Assembly (NCBI GenBank): GCA_025350625.1
Contig: JANXXL010000247.1
Coordinates: 1-42,998, forward strand
Direction of reading: 5' to 3'
DNA length: 42,998 bases
DNA from: Bryobacterales bacterium
GTDB taxonomy: Bacteria; Acidobacteriota; Terriglobia; Bryobacterales; Bryobacteraceae
Made by a program: the position numbers and the translations under genes. Shown piece by piece: positions 26,343 through 35,993 of this stretch. The notes beneath the pieces are model-generated. The model saw nothing but the letters and a program-made list of their open reading frames with translations, was not told the DNA's origin and ran no database searches. Within the stretch, counting starts at the first letter, position 1. Each line of letters opens with the position of its first letter.

Positions 26343-26910
26343 GCTTCACGCGGTAGTGTACCAGTTTGTTTTTTGATAATTATTCAGTGAACGCTATTTC
26401 GTATTGTTCTCATGACGGAGCCCACGGACCTTCAACATCAGGAATACGGCAGCGCTCCACGCTGCGATTAGCAACGAAAATCCGCAAATTGAGGCGATCG
26501 AAACTGCACCAGCAATCCCCAGTGGTGCCCTCAATCTAATTACGATGGGGAGACCAATTGCCTCTGCTGGCTCTTGGAGGCTATCGAGCCACATGACATT
26601 GTCGATGGCTGTTGGCCACTGCTTTGTGACCGCCAGGTAGAAAAAGGTCCAAAGGATTAATTCGATGGACGCGCCAACCGCAACTGAGATGATTAGATCA
26701 CGCCTCCAGTTACGAGCCATACGTGGCACAATGCTATCATTCCTAGCCGTTGAAGCGGGACTCAGCTTGCCAGTAATGCGATCTCTTCAAGGGACCATAC
26801 ATGATCAGACACCCGCGCTTCCACGGAGGGCGTGACGCGAAGGCTCTTGTGGAAACAAGCAATATTGGGGTGCATCATCTCAATTGCGACAACAGCGTTA
26901 TGCTTCACGC
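26343..26910. mobile_element. Inserted segment with one IS1-like end, flanked by a 9-bp direct repeat
   Basis: GCTTCACGC occurs at 26343-26351 and again at 26902-26910. Immediately after the first copy begins a 24-base sequence, GGTAGTGTACCAGTTTG..., that matches the terminal repeat of the mobile element at 38893 in 20 of 24 positions. Removing 26352-26910 restores a compact junction between the Kir gene and pyk. The opposite end just before 26902 shows no recognisable terminal repeat, and no transposase gene lies inside, so this is at best a non-autonomous or decayed relative. The 9-bp repeat alone could be chance. Confidence 0.45.
26394..26729 (-). CDS. Small membrane protein of unknown function inside the inserted segment
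   Basis: 111 residues from GTG 26729 (or 108 from ATG 26720). Two strong hydrophobic segments are visible: LIISVAVGASIELILWTFFYLAV and LGIAGAVSIASICGFSLLIAAWSAAVFLML, so a two-helix membrane protein is likely. Base composition is visibly lower in GC than flanking genes. Its 3' end points toward, and stops 18 bases from, the IS-like end at 26352-26375. That is the same orientation as the membrane-protein gene in the complete element at 41122, although the two proteins are not similar in sequence. Cargo of a mobile element is therefore suspected. Confidence 0.55.
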   Translation of the reverse strand: MPRMARNWRRDLIISVAVGASIELILWTFFYLAVTKQWPTAIDNVMWLDSLQEPAEAIGLPIVIRLRAPLGIAGAVSIASICGFSLLIAAWSAAVFLMLKVRGLRHENNTK

Positions 26911-26931
26911 CTGAAACCCGTAAAATGGTGT

Positions 26932-28371
26932 ATGCGCAACACCAAGATTGTCGCCACCGTAGGGCCAGCCTCGCGTTCCCCCGAAATGCTGCGCGCGCTT
27001 CTCAAAGCGGGTGTGGATGTTTTTCGGTTGAACATGTCGCACGGCGCCTATGGCGAACACACCGCGGTGATTCAGAACATTCGCGAGATTGCGGCTGAAT
27101 CCGGAGCGACTCCGGCGATTCTGCTCGACCTGCAAGGCCCCAAAATACGGCTGGGCAAGTTCGCAGAAGGCGAGGCCATGCTAGAGACCGGCGCGGCCTT
27201 CACCATCACTGTCGAAGAAGTCCTCGGCACCGCGCAAATCGCCTCCACCAGTTATAAGGCGCTGGCGCGGGATGTGAATGCAGGAGACCGCGTATTGCTG
27301 GCCGACGGAACCGTCGAACTGCGCGCTTTGGCCAGCAATGGCGTGGCCGTGGATTTCACGGTGGTAGCAGGCGGACCCATACGCAATAACCAGGGCATCA
27401 ATCTGCCCGGCGTCCGCGTAAGCATTCCTTCCATGACCGAAAAAGATTGCGCCGATCTGGAATTCGGCTTGTCGCAGAATGTGGACCTGGTGGCGCTCTC
27501 CTTCGTGCGCAATGGGGACGATGTGGCCGGCTTAAAGCGCCGCCTGCGGGACCGTGGCCACAGGATTCCGGTGATCGCTAAAATCGAAAAGCCGGAGGCG
27601 CTGGATAACCTGGAAGGGATTCTCACCGAATCCGATGGCGTAATGGTGGCGCGCGGCGATCTGGGCGTTGAAATGACGCTCGCCCGCGTGCCCGGCGCAC
27701 AGAAGACCATCATCGAGCGCGCGCGCCTGCGCGGCAAGTTCGTGATCACGGCCACGCAGATGCTGGAGTCCATGGTCACCCGTTCGACACCCACGCGGGC
27801 TGAGGTGACCGACGTCGCGAATGCGATCTTCGATGGCACCGATGCCGTGATGTTGTCTGCCGAAACCGCCAGCGGCCAGTATCCGCGGGAGGCGGTCCGC
27901 ATGATGGCGACCATTGCCTGCGAAGCGGAAAGTTATCAGAGCCACCGCTACTTTCCCGAACCCCCGCAGACCGAGAACCCGAGTCATGCGCAGATCATTA
28001 CCCAGGCCGCGTATCACGCCGGACTCTCTGCGGGCGTGACCGCCCTGGTTGCCTTCACCACCTCCGGCGAAACAGCGCGCTTGATCGCGCGTTTCCGCCC
28101 GCGCGTTCCGATCTTCGCCTTCTGCGAAACCGCTGCCGTGGCGCGCGAAGTGGCGGTAATCTATGGGGTACATCCCATAGCGCCGGTGACGGTCGATTCC
28201 ATCGAAGAAATGCTGCGCGTGTGCGATCTCAAGCTGCTGGGCGAAGCCTGGTCGCGCATTGGCGATAGCGTGATTCTGGTGGCCGGCGCCCCTTTCGGCG
28301 AGTCCGGCAGCGCGAATTTAATCAAACTGCATCACGTGGGCCAAGTAAGCTTTCAGGAGTCTCTCGAGTAA
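26932..28371 (+). CDS. pyk: Pyruvate kinase
   Basis: 479 residues, complete. The enzyme transfers phosphate from phosphoenolpyruvate to ADP. Visible motifs are NTKIVATVGPASRS at the N-terminus, FRLNMSHGAYGEH, and the active-site signature IPVIAKIEKPEALDNLEGI with its lysine. The cation/PEP segment GVMVARGDLGVE and the C-terminal allosteric domain (TSGETARLIARFRPRVPI) are also seen. ATG 26932 is chosen because it fits the family. TAAAAT at 26921-26926 stands only five bases ahead of it and no Shine-Dalgarno exists, so the transcript may be leaderless. Confidence 0.95.
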   Translation: MRNTKIVATVGPASRSPEMLRALLKAGVDVFRLNMSHGAYGEHTAVIQNIREIAAESGATPAILLDLQGPKIRLGKFAEGEAMLETGAAFTITVEEVLGTAQIASTSYKALARDVNAGDRVLLADGTVELRALASNGVAVDFTVVAGGPIRNNQGINLPGVRVSIPSMTEKDCADLEFGLSQNVDLVALSFVRNGDDVAGLKRRLRDRGHRIPVIAKIEKPEALDNLEGILTESDGVMVARGDLGVEMTLARVPGAQKTIIERARLRGKFVITATQMLESMVTRSTPTRAEVTDVANAIFDGTDAVMLSAETASGQYPREAVRMMATIACEAESYQSHRYFPEPPQTENPSHAQIITQAAYHAGLSAGVTALVAFTTSGETARLIARFRPRVPIFAFCETAAVAREVAVIYGVHPIAPVTVDSIEEMLRVCDLKLLGEAWSRIGDSVILVAGAPFGESGSANLIKLHHVGQVSFQESLE

Positions 28372-28473
28372 GCCCCTCGGCGCCGCCCAACACCTTAAAG
28401 AAGCACCCAGTCAGGGCGATAAGCACTGCATGAGGCGCGGCAAATCGCGGCGTCCCGTTGACGCGACTTTAAC

Positions 28474-31449
28474 GTGACCTCGGAAACAGATTCTTACCCC
28501 GTCCAGCGCGCTGTCCTGAGATCGACAGCGGCGGTCTCAGGCCTGACGGCACTGCTCGCCATCGCCGGCTGGGTCTTCCACCAGCCCCTGCTGGTGCAGT
28601 GGTCGGCTGGAATCGCGCCGATGCAATTCAACACCGCGGTGGGTCTCCTGCTCTGTTCGGCGGGACTGTTTCTGGTTCCGGCCGCGGCCGCGCGGACCGT
28701 CGCCTGGACCGGTGGGATGGCGGCGCTTATAGGCGGAACGACACTCGCCGAATACGCGATTGGCGCTGATCTGCACGTCGATCAGCTCTTATTCAAGAGC
28801 TGGCTCGTGCTGGGATCGGGTTCACCTGGCAGAATGGGCGTGAACACCGCGATTTGCATGGTGTTCACTAGCGTGGCGCTGATATTGATGGCCGTGCCTG
28901 CCAAGCGAAGGCGGTACTCGCTCGCGATTGCGCTGGCCGGTTCCGGCGTAAGTATTGTCAGCATGGTTGCAGTTGTCGGGTATTCCATGAACCTGGAGTC
29001 CGGTTATCGCTGGGGTGCTCGCACCCAGATGGCGGAAAATACCACGCTCGCCTTCCTCATGATCGGGGTGGGATTGATCACGTGCGCCGTGTTCGATGCC
29101 GGAAATGGACGCCCGCTTCACTGCCCCTATACCCCGGGAATCGCAGGTGTGGCTTCTCTAGTATTTACTCTCCTCCTTTGGCAGGCGCTGGCGGTCGAAC
29201 AGAACGGCAATCTGGAGCGGGGCGCACAAGCCGCAACCGCGCAGGTGGCCTTCGAAGTTAGGGCTCAGCTAGCGAATCTAGACGGGGCATTACAGCGGAT
29301 CTCGCGGCGCTGGCCAGCCAAACGCGTGAGCGTTACCGATCCTTCGCTTCCCGGTAGCTGGCAATTCGACGCGTCCGAATACATAGCCGACTTTCCGGGT
29401 TTAGAGGCGCTGCAATGGCGCAACGAAACTACTGGCGAAGCTCGCGTAACCCCGGGCACCTTCCCGTCCGCCCCAAGCCGCCCGGGTTTCACCATGACGG
29501 GACCCCACCCCGAATTCTCCGCTGGTTCCCGCACCATCGCGTTCGTAGGTTATCAATCCTGGCTCGGGGCCGTTTTGCACAAGGAAGTAGCTACTGGATA
29601 CTCGATTGCCGTGGGTGTTGACGGCCAAAACATTTTTCGACGGGGCGACCGACCGGAGAATCGTGTGACGCAGTCCACGGTGACAGCCGCGGTGGATGTT
29701 GCGGGTGCGAAATGGACCGTGCGCGTTTGGCCTGGCCCCTCCGTGCTTGCATCTTCGGCGTCGCAACTGACCAGTCTGGTTCTCATGGGCGGACTATTCA
29801 TGAGCTTCCTGCTGGCGTTGACGGCTCGTTTGGTTTTGATCGCCAGCGAACGAGCGGACGCGATCGAAAAAGCGAACCGGCATCTGCAAAGAGAGATCGC
29901 GGAACGCAGCCGGGCGGAGACCAGGCTGCAGGAGGCCCGCTCGGCGGCCGAGGTCGCGACTCGGGCCAAGAGCGAATTCCTCTCTAACATGAGCCATGAG
30001 ATCCGCTCGCCGATGAACGCCATCCTCGGGATGGCCGACCTGCTGTGGGAGAGCGAATTGAGCGCCGAGCAGCGCGAATACGTGGGAGCCTTCCGCAGGG
30101 CGGGAACCAATCTCCTGTCTCTGATCAACGACATCCTCGATCTGGCCAAGATCGAGGCGGGAAAAATCGAATTGTATCCCGTCGACTTCGAGCTTTCCGA
30201 CGTCGTAGCAGCAGTGGATGTGCTGCGGGGTCGGGCGGAAGCCAAAGGCGTGAAGTTCTTGGTTCATATACTCCCCGACGTGCCTCGTTCGCTCAATGGG
30301 GACGCCGGCCGCCTGCGCCAGGTGCTCATCAATTTGCTCGGCAATGCAATCAAGTTCACGAGTACCGGCGAAGTCGGGCTTATCGTGGCGCCAGAGAAGA
30401 GCGGGGACGCGCTCCGCAATCAGGGCGAGCGGACGCTGCGCTTTAACGTGACAGACACCGGCCCCGGCATCCCCGCGAAGCGGCTGGCGCAGATTTTTGA
30501 GTCGTTCACGCAGGCGGACAACTCCACTTCGCACCAGTTTGGCGGCACCGGTCTAGGCCTCACCATCTCGCGCAATCTGGTGGAGCTGATGGGGGGGAGG
30601 CTCGAAGTTTCAAGTGAGGTGGGAAAGGGCAGTGTCTTCACTTTCGCACTGCGCTTCGCTGCGGCCACAAACCCTCAGCCCCGAGCCGCTGTGACAGCGC
30701 TTCCATCGGCAATGGCTGTCGACCGTCCACTCGGTTCCGTTCCAGAGAAGGCGAAAAGACGCATCCTGCTGGTGGAAGACTCAAAAGACAATCAATTACT
30801 GGTCTTGGCATACCTGAAGCACTCTCCGTACTTCGTCGAAATCGCGCCGGATGGGCAAGCCGCTATCGACCAGTACACTCGGGGAGCGTTCGATCTGGTT
30901 CTGATGGACGTCCAATTGCCCTTCATCGACGGGTACACCGCCACCCGAAAGATTCGCGAATGGGAAGTAGAACAATCCGCCCGCCACGTTCCAATCCTCG
31001 CGCTCACCGCCAATGCCATGACGGACGAATCGCGCAGAAGCCGCGAAGCGGGGTGTGATGCACTCCTCACCAAGCCCATCGCCAAGGCCACGCTGTTGAA
31101 GGCCATCGCCGAGCACCTGCAAGCTCGCCTGGCCATCCGCGTGGTTGCACCTGAGGGATTGGAAGAACTGGTTCCGGGTTATCTCAAGAATCTGCATGCC
31201 GACTTACAGTCTCTCGGCGCCGCGCTTGAAAAACACGATTACGGCTCAATTCAAGTCACAGGCCACCAGATGAAAGGTGCGGGCGCAGGTTACGGATTCG
31301 CCGCGATCACCGACATCGGCCGCGGTCTGGAGTCGGCCGCAAAAGCCGCGACTGCCGCTGAAATTCAGGTGCAGATCGGGGTCTTGGCCGACTATTTGAA
31401 TCGTGTCGAGATCGTGAGTCGCGACCAGCAGGCCGTCACGATACCTTGA
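28474..31449 (+). CDS. Hybrid sensor histidine kinase (membrane sensor - HisKA - HATPase - REC - Hpt)
   Basis: 991 residues. The N-terminus has about six hydrophobic helices (residues 15-235), then a periplasmic CHASE-like loop (roughly 245-420), another helix ([21 protein letters not shown]) and a coiled-coil linker. The phosphoacceptor is His508 in [10 protein letters not shown]. The ATP-binding N box ([10 protein letters not shown]) and G boxes ([17 protein letters not shown]) follow. A receiver domain has Asp812 in LMDVQL, and a C-terminal Hpt domain has His931 in [12 protein letters not shown]. This is a full phosphorelay in one chain, ArcB/BarA-like in order. The partner response regulator is not in the window. 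GTG start at 28474. Confidence 0.92.
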   Translation: MTSETDSYPVQRAVLRSTAAVSGLTALLAIAGWVFHQPLLVQWSAGIAPMQFNTAVGLLLCSAGLFLVPAAAARTVAWTGGMAALIGGTTLAEYAIGADLHVDQLLFKSWLVLGSGSPGRMGVNTAICMVFTSVALILMAVPAKRRRYSLAIALAGSGVSIVSMVAVVGYSMNLESGYRWGARTQMAENTTLAFLMIGVGLITCAVFDAGNGRPLHCPYTPGIAGVASLVFTLLLWQALAVEQNGNLERGAQAATAQVAFEVRAQLANLDGALQRISRRWPAKRVSVTDPSLPGSWQFDASEYIADFPGLEALQWRNETTGEARVTPGTFPSAPSRPGFTMTGPHPEFSAGSRTIAFVGYQSWLGAVLHKEVATGYSIAVGVDGQNIFRRGDRPENRVTQSTVTAAVDVAGAKWTVRVWPGPSVLASSASQLTSLVLMGGLFMSFLLALTARLVLIASERADAIEKANRHLQREIAERSRAETRLQEARSAAEVATRAKSEFLSNMSHEIRSPMNAILGMADLLWESELSAEQREYVGAFRRAGTNLLSLINDILDLAKIEAGKIELYPVDFELSDVVAAVDVLRGRAEAKGVKFLVHILPDVPRSLNGDAGRLRQVLINLLGNAIKFTSTGEVGLIVAPEKSGDALRNQGERTLRFNVTDTGPGIPAKRLAQIFESFTQADNSTSHQFGGTGLGLTISRNLVELMGGRLEVSSEVGKGSVFTFALRFAAATNPQPRAAVTALPSAMAVDRPLGSVPEKAKRRILLVEDSKDNQLLVLAYLKHSPYFVEIAPDGQAAIDQYTRGAFDLVLMDVQLPFIDGYTATRKIREWEVEQSARHVPILALTANAMTDESRRSREAGCDALLTKPIAKATLLKAIAEHLQARLAIRVVAPEGLEELVPGYLKNLHADLQSLGAALEKHDYGSIQVTGHQMKGAGAGYGFAAITDIGRGLESAAKAATAAEIQVQIGVLADYLNRVEIVSRDQQAVTIP

Positions 31450-31462
31450 TGAGGCGCGTGCA

Positions 31463-32830
31463 CTACTTGTCGGTCTTCTTGCGCCGAGGAGGCCGCCTCT
31501 GGGCACCGCCACCGCCGCCACCCGGGGACTTCGTAATACGTTTGCGGGCCGGAGCGCGCTTGGGTTTCGCGGGGGGCGGATTAGGCTCGAAGATGGTCGG
31601 CTGGCCTTCGACGTAAGGCTGGGGCTCGTCCTCTTCTATTTCTTCTTCGATGACGGCCTCAGGCTGTGGCTGCGGCGGCTCGGCGGGCGGATAGAACTCG
31701 GCGCCCAGATATACCAAGACCGTGCCTTGATCCTCGTGTGGCTCCAGGCGGACCACGGTCTTGTCCTGGGCGTAGTTCAGAAACTCGGCAAACTGCTGGA
31801 AACCATAGGCGGCCACGTCGAAACTCGGCTGTTCGGTCTTGAACCAGCCGGCGAGGTCTTCGACAGGGCAGCCATTCTCGATTTCGAGACGGTGGTTTTC
31901 GAGCACGTCACGCAGCGGCGGCAAAAGGTCTTCGTGCTTGAGCGACGGATGCTCGGTTGCGGCCGTACCCTTGCGCTCGATGATGTAGCGCCCGCCGGTG
32001 CCCGAAACGTTCACCAGATCGCCGCGCTTTAGCCGCTCGACAAAGTCGGAGAAACTGGACCCGCCATAGGCGCGTTCGTTGAACGTCGAATCGAGCTGCA
32101 GCATGGTCGATTTCAAAAGCCCTAACTGCGGCTGCACGCCACGGCGTTCGAGCACCTGGAGAGCGCGCTCGACCAACGGCATGGCCTGCGTCAGATCGAG
32201 AGGTGCGGGACGCTCACGGCGGCCGCCACCGCGGTCCCCTTGCGGTTGCCGGTCTCCTTGTTGTTGCTGCTGCCGGTCCCCGCGCTCCGGCCGGTCGCTG
32301 CGCGGCCGCTGCTGGTGGATGGCGCGAACTTCGACTGCGGCCACACTGGCAGGCACCGACATATCCGAGAGCAGCGATTCAAAGCTGATGAACTCGTGGC
32401 AATTCTGCTGCAGAATCGTCGACGTAAAAGCCTTGCCGCCGACCACGAACACCGTCTTGCCATACTCCTTGAGCTTATTCACCAGCGGAATAAAGTCGCT
32501 GTCGCCGCTGACGATGGCGAAGGCGTTCACATGAGTGTGCGTGAAGGCCATCTCCAGTGCGTCGAGCGCCAGGTTGATATCCGCGCCGTTTTTGTCGCCC
32601 CGAGGCGAAGGGATCCGCTGGACCATCTGGACGGCGTTTTCTGCCATCTGCCGCGTGGCGCCATCCTGGCGTCCCCAGTTAGCATAAGCGAACTTGGCGA
32701 CGATGTCGCCGCGCTCCTTGAGCGCTTCGAGCGCGAGCGATACGTCAAATTCCCGCCGCAACGTCGATTTCAATCCAATCTCGATATTGTCGTAATCGAC
32801 AAACACCGCGATATTCAGTTTTTCTTGCAT
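31463..32830 (-). CDS. NYN-domain putative ribonuclease with OST-HTH/LOTUS repeats
   Basis: 455 residues. Residues 1-150 are a NYN (PIN-like) nuclease fold: acidic residues in FVDYDNIE (Asp12, Asp14), the conserved GDKNGADINLALDALE, and IVSGDSDFIPLVNKLKEYGK. After a Gln/Arg-rich linker come two OST-HTH/LOTUS-like segments, LVERALQVLERRGVQPQLGLLKSTM with a YGGSSFSDFVERL end, and PPLRDVLENHRLEIENGCPVEDL with a YGFQQFAEFLNY end. The tail is Pro/Glu-rich and then strongly basic (KPKRAPARKR, RRPPRRKK), as if to bind nucleic acid. The combination suggests RNA cleavage or decay control. Convergent with the kinase gene. Confidence 0.85.
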   Translation of the reverse strand: MQEKLNIAVFVDYDNIEIGLKSTLRREFDVSLALEALKERGDIVAKFAYANWGRQDGATRQMAENAVQMVQRIPSPRGDKNGADINLALDALEMAFTHTHVNAFAIVSGDSDFIPLVNKLKEYGKTVFVVGGKAFTSTILQQNCHEFISFESLLSDMSVPASVAAVEVRAIHQQRPRSDRPERGDRQQQQQGDRQPQGDRGGGRRERPAPLDLTQAMPLVERALQVLERRGVQPQLGLLKSTMLQLDSTFNERAYGGSSFSDFVERLKRGDLVNVSGTGGRYIIERKGTAATEHPSLKHEDLLPPLRDVLENHRLEIENGCPVEDLAGWFKTEQPSFDVAAYGFQQFAEFLNYAQDKTVVRLEPHEDQGTVLVYLGAEFYPPAEPPQPQPEAVIEEEIEEDEPQPYVEGQPTIFEPNPPPAKPKRAPARKRITKSPGGGGGGAQRRPPRRKKTDK

Positions 32831-32880
32831 TCTTACTCCTGCACGCGCTACACGCGGTGCGTTCTTTCTATTTACTTACT

Positions 32881-33291
32881 TCAGGTGAGCGATGCCGGCT
32901 GCTTCACCGCGCCGCGGATGAATTCCACAATAGTCTCGAGCGAAGAGCCGGGTTGAAACACGGCGCCCACGCCCTGGCGTTTGAGTTCGGCGGCATCTTC
33001 ATCCGGAACGATGCCTCCTAGGACGACCACCACGTCGGTCATCTCTTTCTGCCTGAGCAGTTCCATCACTCGCGGCACAATGGCGTTGTGCGCCCCGGAA
33101 AGAATAGACAGGCCGATGACCTGCACGTCTTCCTGGAGCGCGGCATTGACGATCATCTCCGGCGTTTGGCGGAGTCCGGTATAGACCACCTCCATGCCAG
33201 CGTCGCGGAGCGCCCGGGCGATTACCTTGGCGCCGCGATCATGTCCGTCGAGGCCGGGTTTTGCCACCAGCACACGGATTCTAGAACCCAT
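32881..33291 (-). CDS. B12-binding subunit of methylmalonyl-CoA mutase type
   Basis: 136 residues comprising only the cobalamin-binding Rossmann-like domain. The base-off ligand motif DxHxxG is at Asp15-His17-Gly20 ([11 protein letters not shown]), followed by [21 protein letters not shown] and [13 protein letters not shown]. Such stand-alone small subunits pair with a separate catalytic mutase subunit, making methylmalonyl-CoA from succinyl-CoA or a related rearrangement. The large subunit is not within this window. The neighbouring NYN gene lies 50 bases downstream on the same strand. Confidence 0.92.
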   Translation of the reverse strand: MGSRIRVLVAKPGLDGHDRGAKVIARALRDAGMEVVYTGLRQTPEMIVNAALQEDVQVIGLSILSGAHNAIVPRVMELLRQKEMTDVVVVLGGIVPDEDAAELKRQGVGAVFQPGSSLETIVEFIRGAVKQPASLT

Positions 33292-33662
33292 ACATTAGGG
33301 AGCGATCCGAAACGCGCCGCAATGCCACACAGGGGCAAGGAAAGTGCGTTCCATCTTCTTAACCGCGCACCACGCCAAAACGTTGTGCGCTCCTTCTTTG
33401 AATCGCGCACAATGCCGACGCCCTAACAGGTGCCGCACGCCGTGCGCTTTCCGTATTCAGTATAGAACGGATTGCCGGCCCAGGGGGAGCAAAGGCCACA
33501 GCCCCACCGGGCCGCCATTGGTTGACTCTAAATTACCAAACGAACCCAGCGTGAATTTCGGCAGAATAGTTGTAAGTGAAGAATCAACTGGATCTAAGCG
33601 AGTCCGGGCATGGAGAATGGCACTGGCCAACGAATTGCACCTTGCTCCGAGCGAGGTGGACG
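33292..33662. other. Intergenic stretch without a recognisable gene
   Basis: About 370 bases between the B12-binding protein gene and the small lipoprotein gene. Open frames here are short and show no family resemblance. TTGACT occurs near 33523, but no well-placed -10 follows. I see no tRNA, repeat or hairpin of note apart from GC-rich fragments near 33480-33520. Confidence 0.5.
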
Positions 33663-33941
33663 ATGCGTTTTTCAAATTTGATCGTAATCGGAGGCCTGCT
33701 GGCGAGCCTGTCTGCGTGTGAGCGTCCCGAAAGTGCCCAGGATCGCCGGGCTCGGGAAGAGAGGGCCGATCAAACGGCGCACAAGGCAGGCGAAGAAGCT
33801 TACAGGGCTGCGCAGAAAACCAAAGAGCTTACGCGAGAGGCGGTTGAGAAGCTAAGAAAGGCGGGTCATGAAGTCCGCGAGGGCTGGGAGGACGCCAAAC
33901 ATAACGATCCCGACCCGGATCCTCCGCATCGCAAACGATAA
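33663..33941 (+). CDS. Small lipoprotein with charged helical body
   Basis: 92 residues from ATG 33663. The N-terminus MRFSNLIVIGGLLASLSAC ends in a lipobox (LSAC), so the protein should be lipidated. The rest is an unbroken, highly charged helix rich in Ala, Arg, Glu and Lys (DRRAREERADQTAHKAGEEA...), likely coiled coil, ending in a histidine/proline tail. The frame is open upstream to 33576, but the lipoprotein signal decides the start, and GAGGTG precedes it. Function unknown. The next gene, another small exported protein, lies 53 bases downstream. Confidence 0.7.
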   Translation: MRFSNLIVIGGLLASLSACERPESAQDRRAREERADQTAHKAGEEAYRAAQKTKELTREAVEKLRKAGHEVREGWEDAKHNDPDPDPPHRKR

Positions 33942-33994
33942 ATACGTATTTTGATTCCTCGAAACAACCGTCGGCCTACCGGAATCCAACTGGC

Positions 33995-34303
33995 ATGAGA
34001 ACCCTTACACGTTTCTATCGCGCAGGCATCTTAAGCTTGACTCTAATCGCACCATTAGCTTTCGCACCCTCCGCTCTGCCCGCAGACGACGATCATCGGC
34101 AGGAAACGCGCCGTTATCGTGACGCCAGACACAATGACGATCATGAATGGAATAACCACGAGGACCAAGCCTACCGCATGTGGGTTCAGGAACGCCATCG
34201 AAAATATCAGGACTTCGATCGGCTTCGTCAGCGAGATCGGGACAACTATTGGAACTGGCGGCATGAGCATTCCGATGGTCAGCTCAAGATCGAGGTAAGA
34301 TAG
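33995..34303 (+). CDS. Small secreted protein rich in Arg, His and Asp
   Basis: 102 residues with a signal peptide (LTRFYRAGILSLTLIAPLAFAPSALPA). The mature part is full of charged residues: DDDHRQETRRYRDARHNDDH, then WNNHEDQAYRMWVQERHRKY and YWNWRHEHSDGQL. No cysteine and no known motif. Such Arg/His/Trp patterns occur in small uncharacterised exported proteins of Acidobacteriota. It might bind metals or anionic polymers, but that is speculation. Confidence 0.65.
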   Translation: MRTLTRFYRAGILSLTLIAPLAFAPSALPADDDHRQETRRYRDARHNDDHEWNNHEDQAYRMWVQERHRKYQDFDRLRQRDRDNYWNWRHEHSDGQLKIEVR

Positions 34304-34359
34304 CGCGCGACGAACCAGCGCGGTAAGTAGCAGAGCCGCCGGGCATGGCATGATAAATC

Positions 34360-35268
34360 ATGGCGTTACCGGCGGCGGTCCACTCGGACATCAATAATCC
34401 GATCCCTACTCCGACCACCGCTGTTCTATTGATAGCGCATAATCAGGCCTCTCAGCTGCGCAGGGCTATTGAAGCGTTAGAGCGGTCCGAGAAGCGTGAA
34501 CTGATGGAAATTTTGGTGGTCGATTGCGGCAGCAGTGACGCCACACCTGCTCTCGCCGACGAGTTTCCAGGCATTACCATGCAGAGGCTGCCGCAAAATT
34601 TCGGGGCGACCAAGGCGTTGAATATCGCTACCCGCACGGCGAGGGCGGAATATTTATTTCTGCTGTCGCCGGACGTGGAAGTGTCGACGGACACGGTTTC
34701 ACAGCTTACTGAAGTACTCGAAGCCAATGCGGGTGTTACCGCGGTATGTCCCCTGTTGGTGGAGCCCACTGGCAACCCGGTAGCCCGCACGCGGCGTTTT
34801 CCCGATAGGGAATCGCTCACGGCCGTGCTCGCGGGCGGCGAGCTACCCTGGGATTCGATCTCCGAGGACAGTCTGGCTAGCGACCGATTCACGGTAATGT
34901 ATCCCGGCCGCGAGGCGTTGCTAGTGCGGAAGCAGTTCGTGACCGGCATGAACTACTTCGACGAGCGCTTTGGCGAATACTGGGCGGATGCCGATCTTGC
35001 GATTAAGATCCGCAAAGCGGGCCGCCGGGTTGAGTTGTGCCCAGGAATTCGCGCTACCTGGCATGCGCCCTTGGAACCGGCGTCGAGCGATTCCATCCAT
35101 CGAGCCGACCGTATCCTGGGCGCTTCCGCGCTGCTGAGCAAACACGACGGGTTCTTCGCGGGATTCGGTTTTCGCGCGCGGGCGATACTCGGCGCCTTGC
35201 TGCATTTTGACTTTCCTTTGCTGTGGGCGCTATTAGGCGGGAACAAGGTGGGGTCTCAAGCCAAGTAA
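34360..35268 (+). CDS. Family 2 glycosyltransferase
   Basis: 302 residues with the GT-A fold: a first strand AVLLIAHNQASQLRRAIEAL, EILVVDCGSSDATPALAD, and the nucleotide-sugar/metal motif in LFLLSPDVEV. A later acidic EYWADADLAIKIRKAG fits the ED-type acceptor/catalytic region of rhamnosyl-like transferases. A C-terminal hydrophobic stretch (ILGALLHFDFPLLWALLGG) may lie on the membrane. Sugar donor and acceptor unknown. No other polysaccharide gene is adjacent. Confidence 0.85.
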   Translation: MALPAAVHSDINNPIPTPTTAVLLIAHNQASQLRRAIEALERSEKRELMEILVVDCGSSDATPALADEFPGITMQRLPQNFGATKALNIATRTARAEYLFLLSPDVEVSTDTVSQLTEVLEANAGVTAVCPLLVEPTGNPVARTRRFPDRESLTAVLAGGELPWDSISEDSLASDRFTVMYPGREALLVRKQFVTGMNYFDERFGEYWADADLAIKIRKAGRRVELCPGIRATWHAPLEPASSDSIHRADRILGASALLSKHDGFFAGFGFRARAILGALLHFDFPLLWALLGGNKVGSQAK

Positions 35269-35270
35269 GG

Positions 35271-35315
35271 GTTTCGCTTACGCCGCCTAAGGTTTTTCGC
35301 TTACGACGCTAACTT
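35271..35315. repeat. Two short direct repeats with T-runs after the glycosyltransferase gene
   Basis: TTTCGCTTACG is found twice, at 35272-35282 and 35296-35306, each followed within 13 bases by a run of five or six T. An eight-base inverted repeat TTAGGCGG (35233-35240) / CCGCCTAA (35283-35290) overlaps the first. The arrangement resembles a duplicated terminator region; stem strength is weak. Confidence 0.3.
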
Positions 35316-35362
35316 TTTTCCCATGGTCGTCCGATAGGTTTCATAGCGCGGACTATATTGTT

Positions 35363-35938
35363 ATGCAAATGGAAGCTTTTCTGTGGCTGTTCCTGCCGTT
35401 GTTCGTAGCGGGCGGGAGCGCATTGTTGTCCTACTTTGTAATGCAGGCGCGAATGGAAGTGGCGCTGGCGAAAGAGCGGGAGTCGCTCGCGGAAGCGCGG
35501 GCGATGATCAGCTCGCATAAGGTCACGCTCGACGAGCGCGTGAAGGCCACTGAAGAAGCCTGCAAGCGGCAGGCGCTTGACGAATTCATGCACGATATTC
35601 GGGTCGAGGAACGCAGTTATATTCGCGAGACGAAATCCCTGCACGCGTTGAAAAAGACCATGGTGATGCAGGAGCGTATCTTCTTTCGTAATATTCCGCT
35701 GTCAAACTGGATAGAGCGGGAGATGTTGATCGAGGACGGCCAGGACACGCGGCAACTGGCTGGGGAGTCTTTATTCACGCCTCCGGCGCTGCCGACAGTG
35801 GAGACGCCTTTAGCGATCGCCAAGCTGCTGCAAGAAGTAAAGGCTGCGCCGCCCAAATCCGCGCCTCCTCTGAACGCTCCGCATGTTATAGAGCCGGTGC
35901 TGCTTACCCACCACGCAACGGCATTCGGGGCGCAATAA
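35363..35938 (+). CDS. Single-pass membrane protein with coiled coil, unknown function
   Basis: 191 residues. One transmembrane helix at the N-terminus (AFLWLFLPLFVAGGSALLSYFVM) is followed by a long charged helix (residues 28-75, ARMEVALAKERESLAEARAM...), then FMHDIRVEERSYIRE, and a flexible Pro/Ala-rich C-terminus. The HDIRVEERSY and MQERIFFRNIPLSNW segments look conserved-like, but I do not recognise the family. Precedes the sigma factor gene by 55 bases, so functional linkage is uncertain. Confidence 0.65.
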   Translation: MQMEAFLWLFLPLFVAGGSALLSYFVMQARMEVALAKERESLAEARAMISSHKVTLDERVKATEEACKRQALDEFMHDIRVEERSYIRETKSLHALKKTMVMQERIFFRNIPLSNWIEREMLIEDGQDTRQLAGESLFTPPALPTVETPLAIAKLLQEVKAAPPKSAPPLNAPHVIEPVLLTHHATAFGAQ

Positions 35939-35993
35939 CTGGCAGCTTTCGCTGCATTGTAATCCCTGGCGGGGTTTCTCCGTCTGGAAGAGT

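Noticed and set aside
29794-30534. Antisense open frame within the hybrid kinase gene
   Set aside because: Composition and position are those of a shadow of the HisKA/HATPase coding region.
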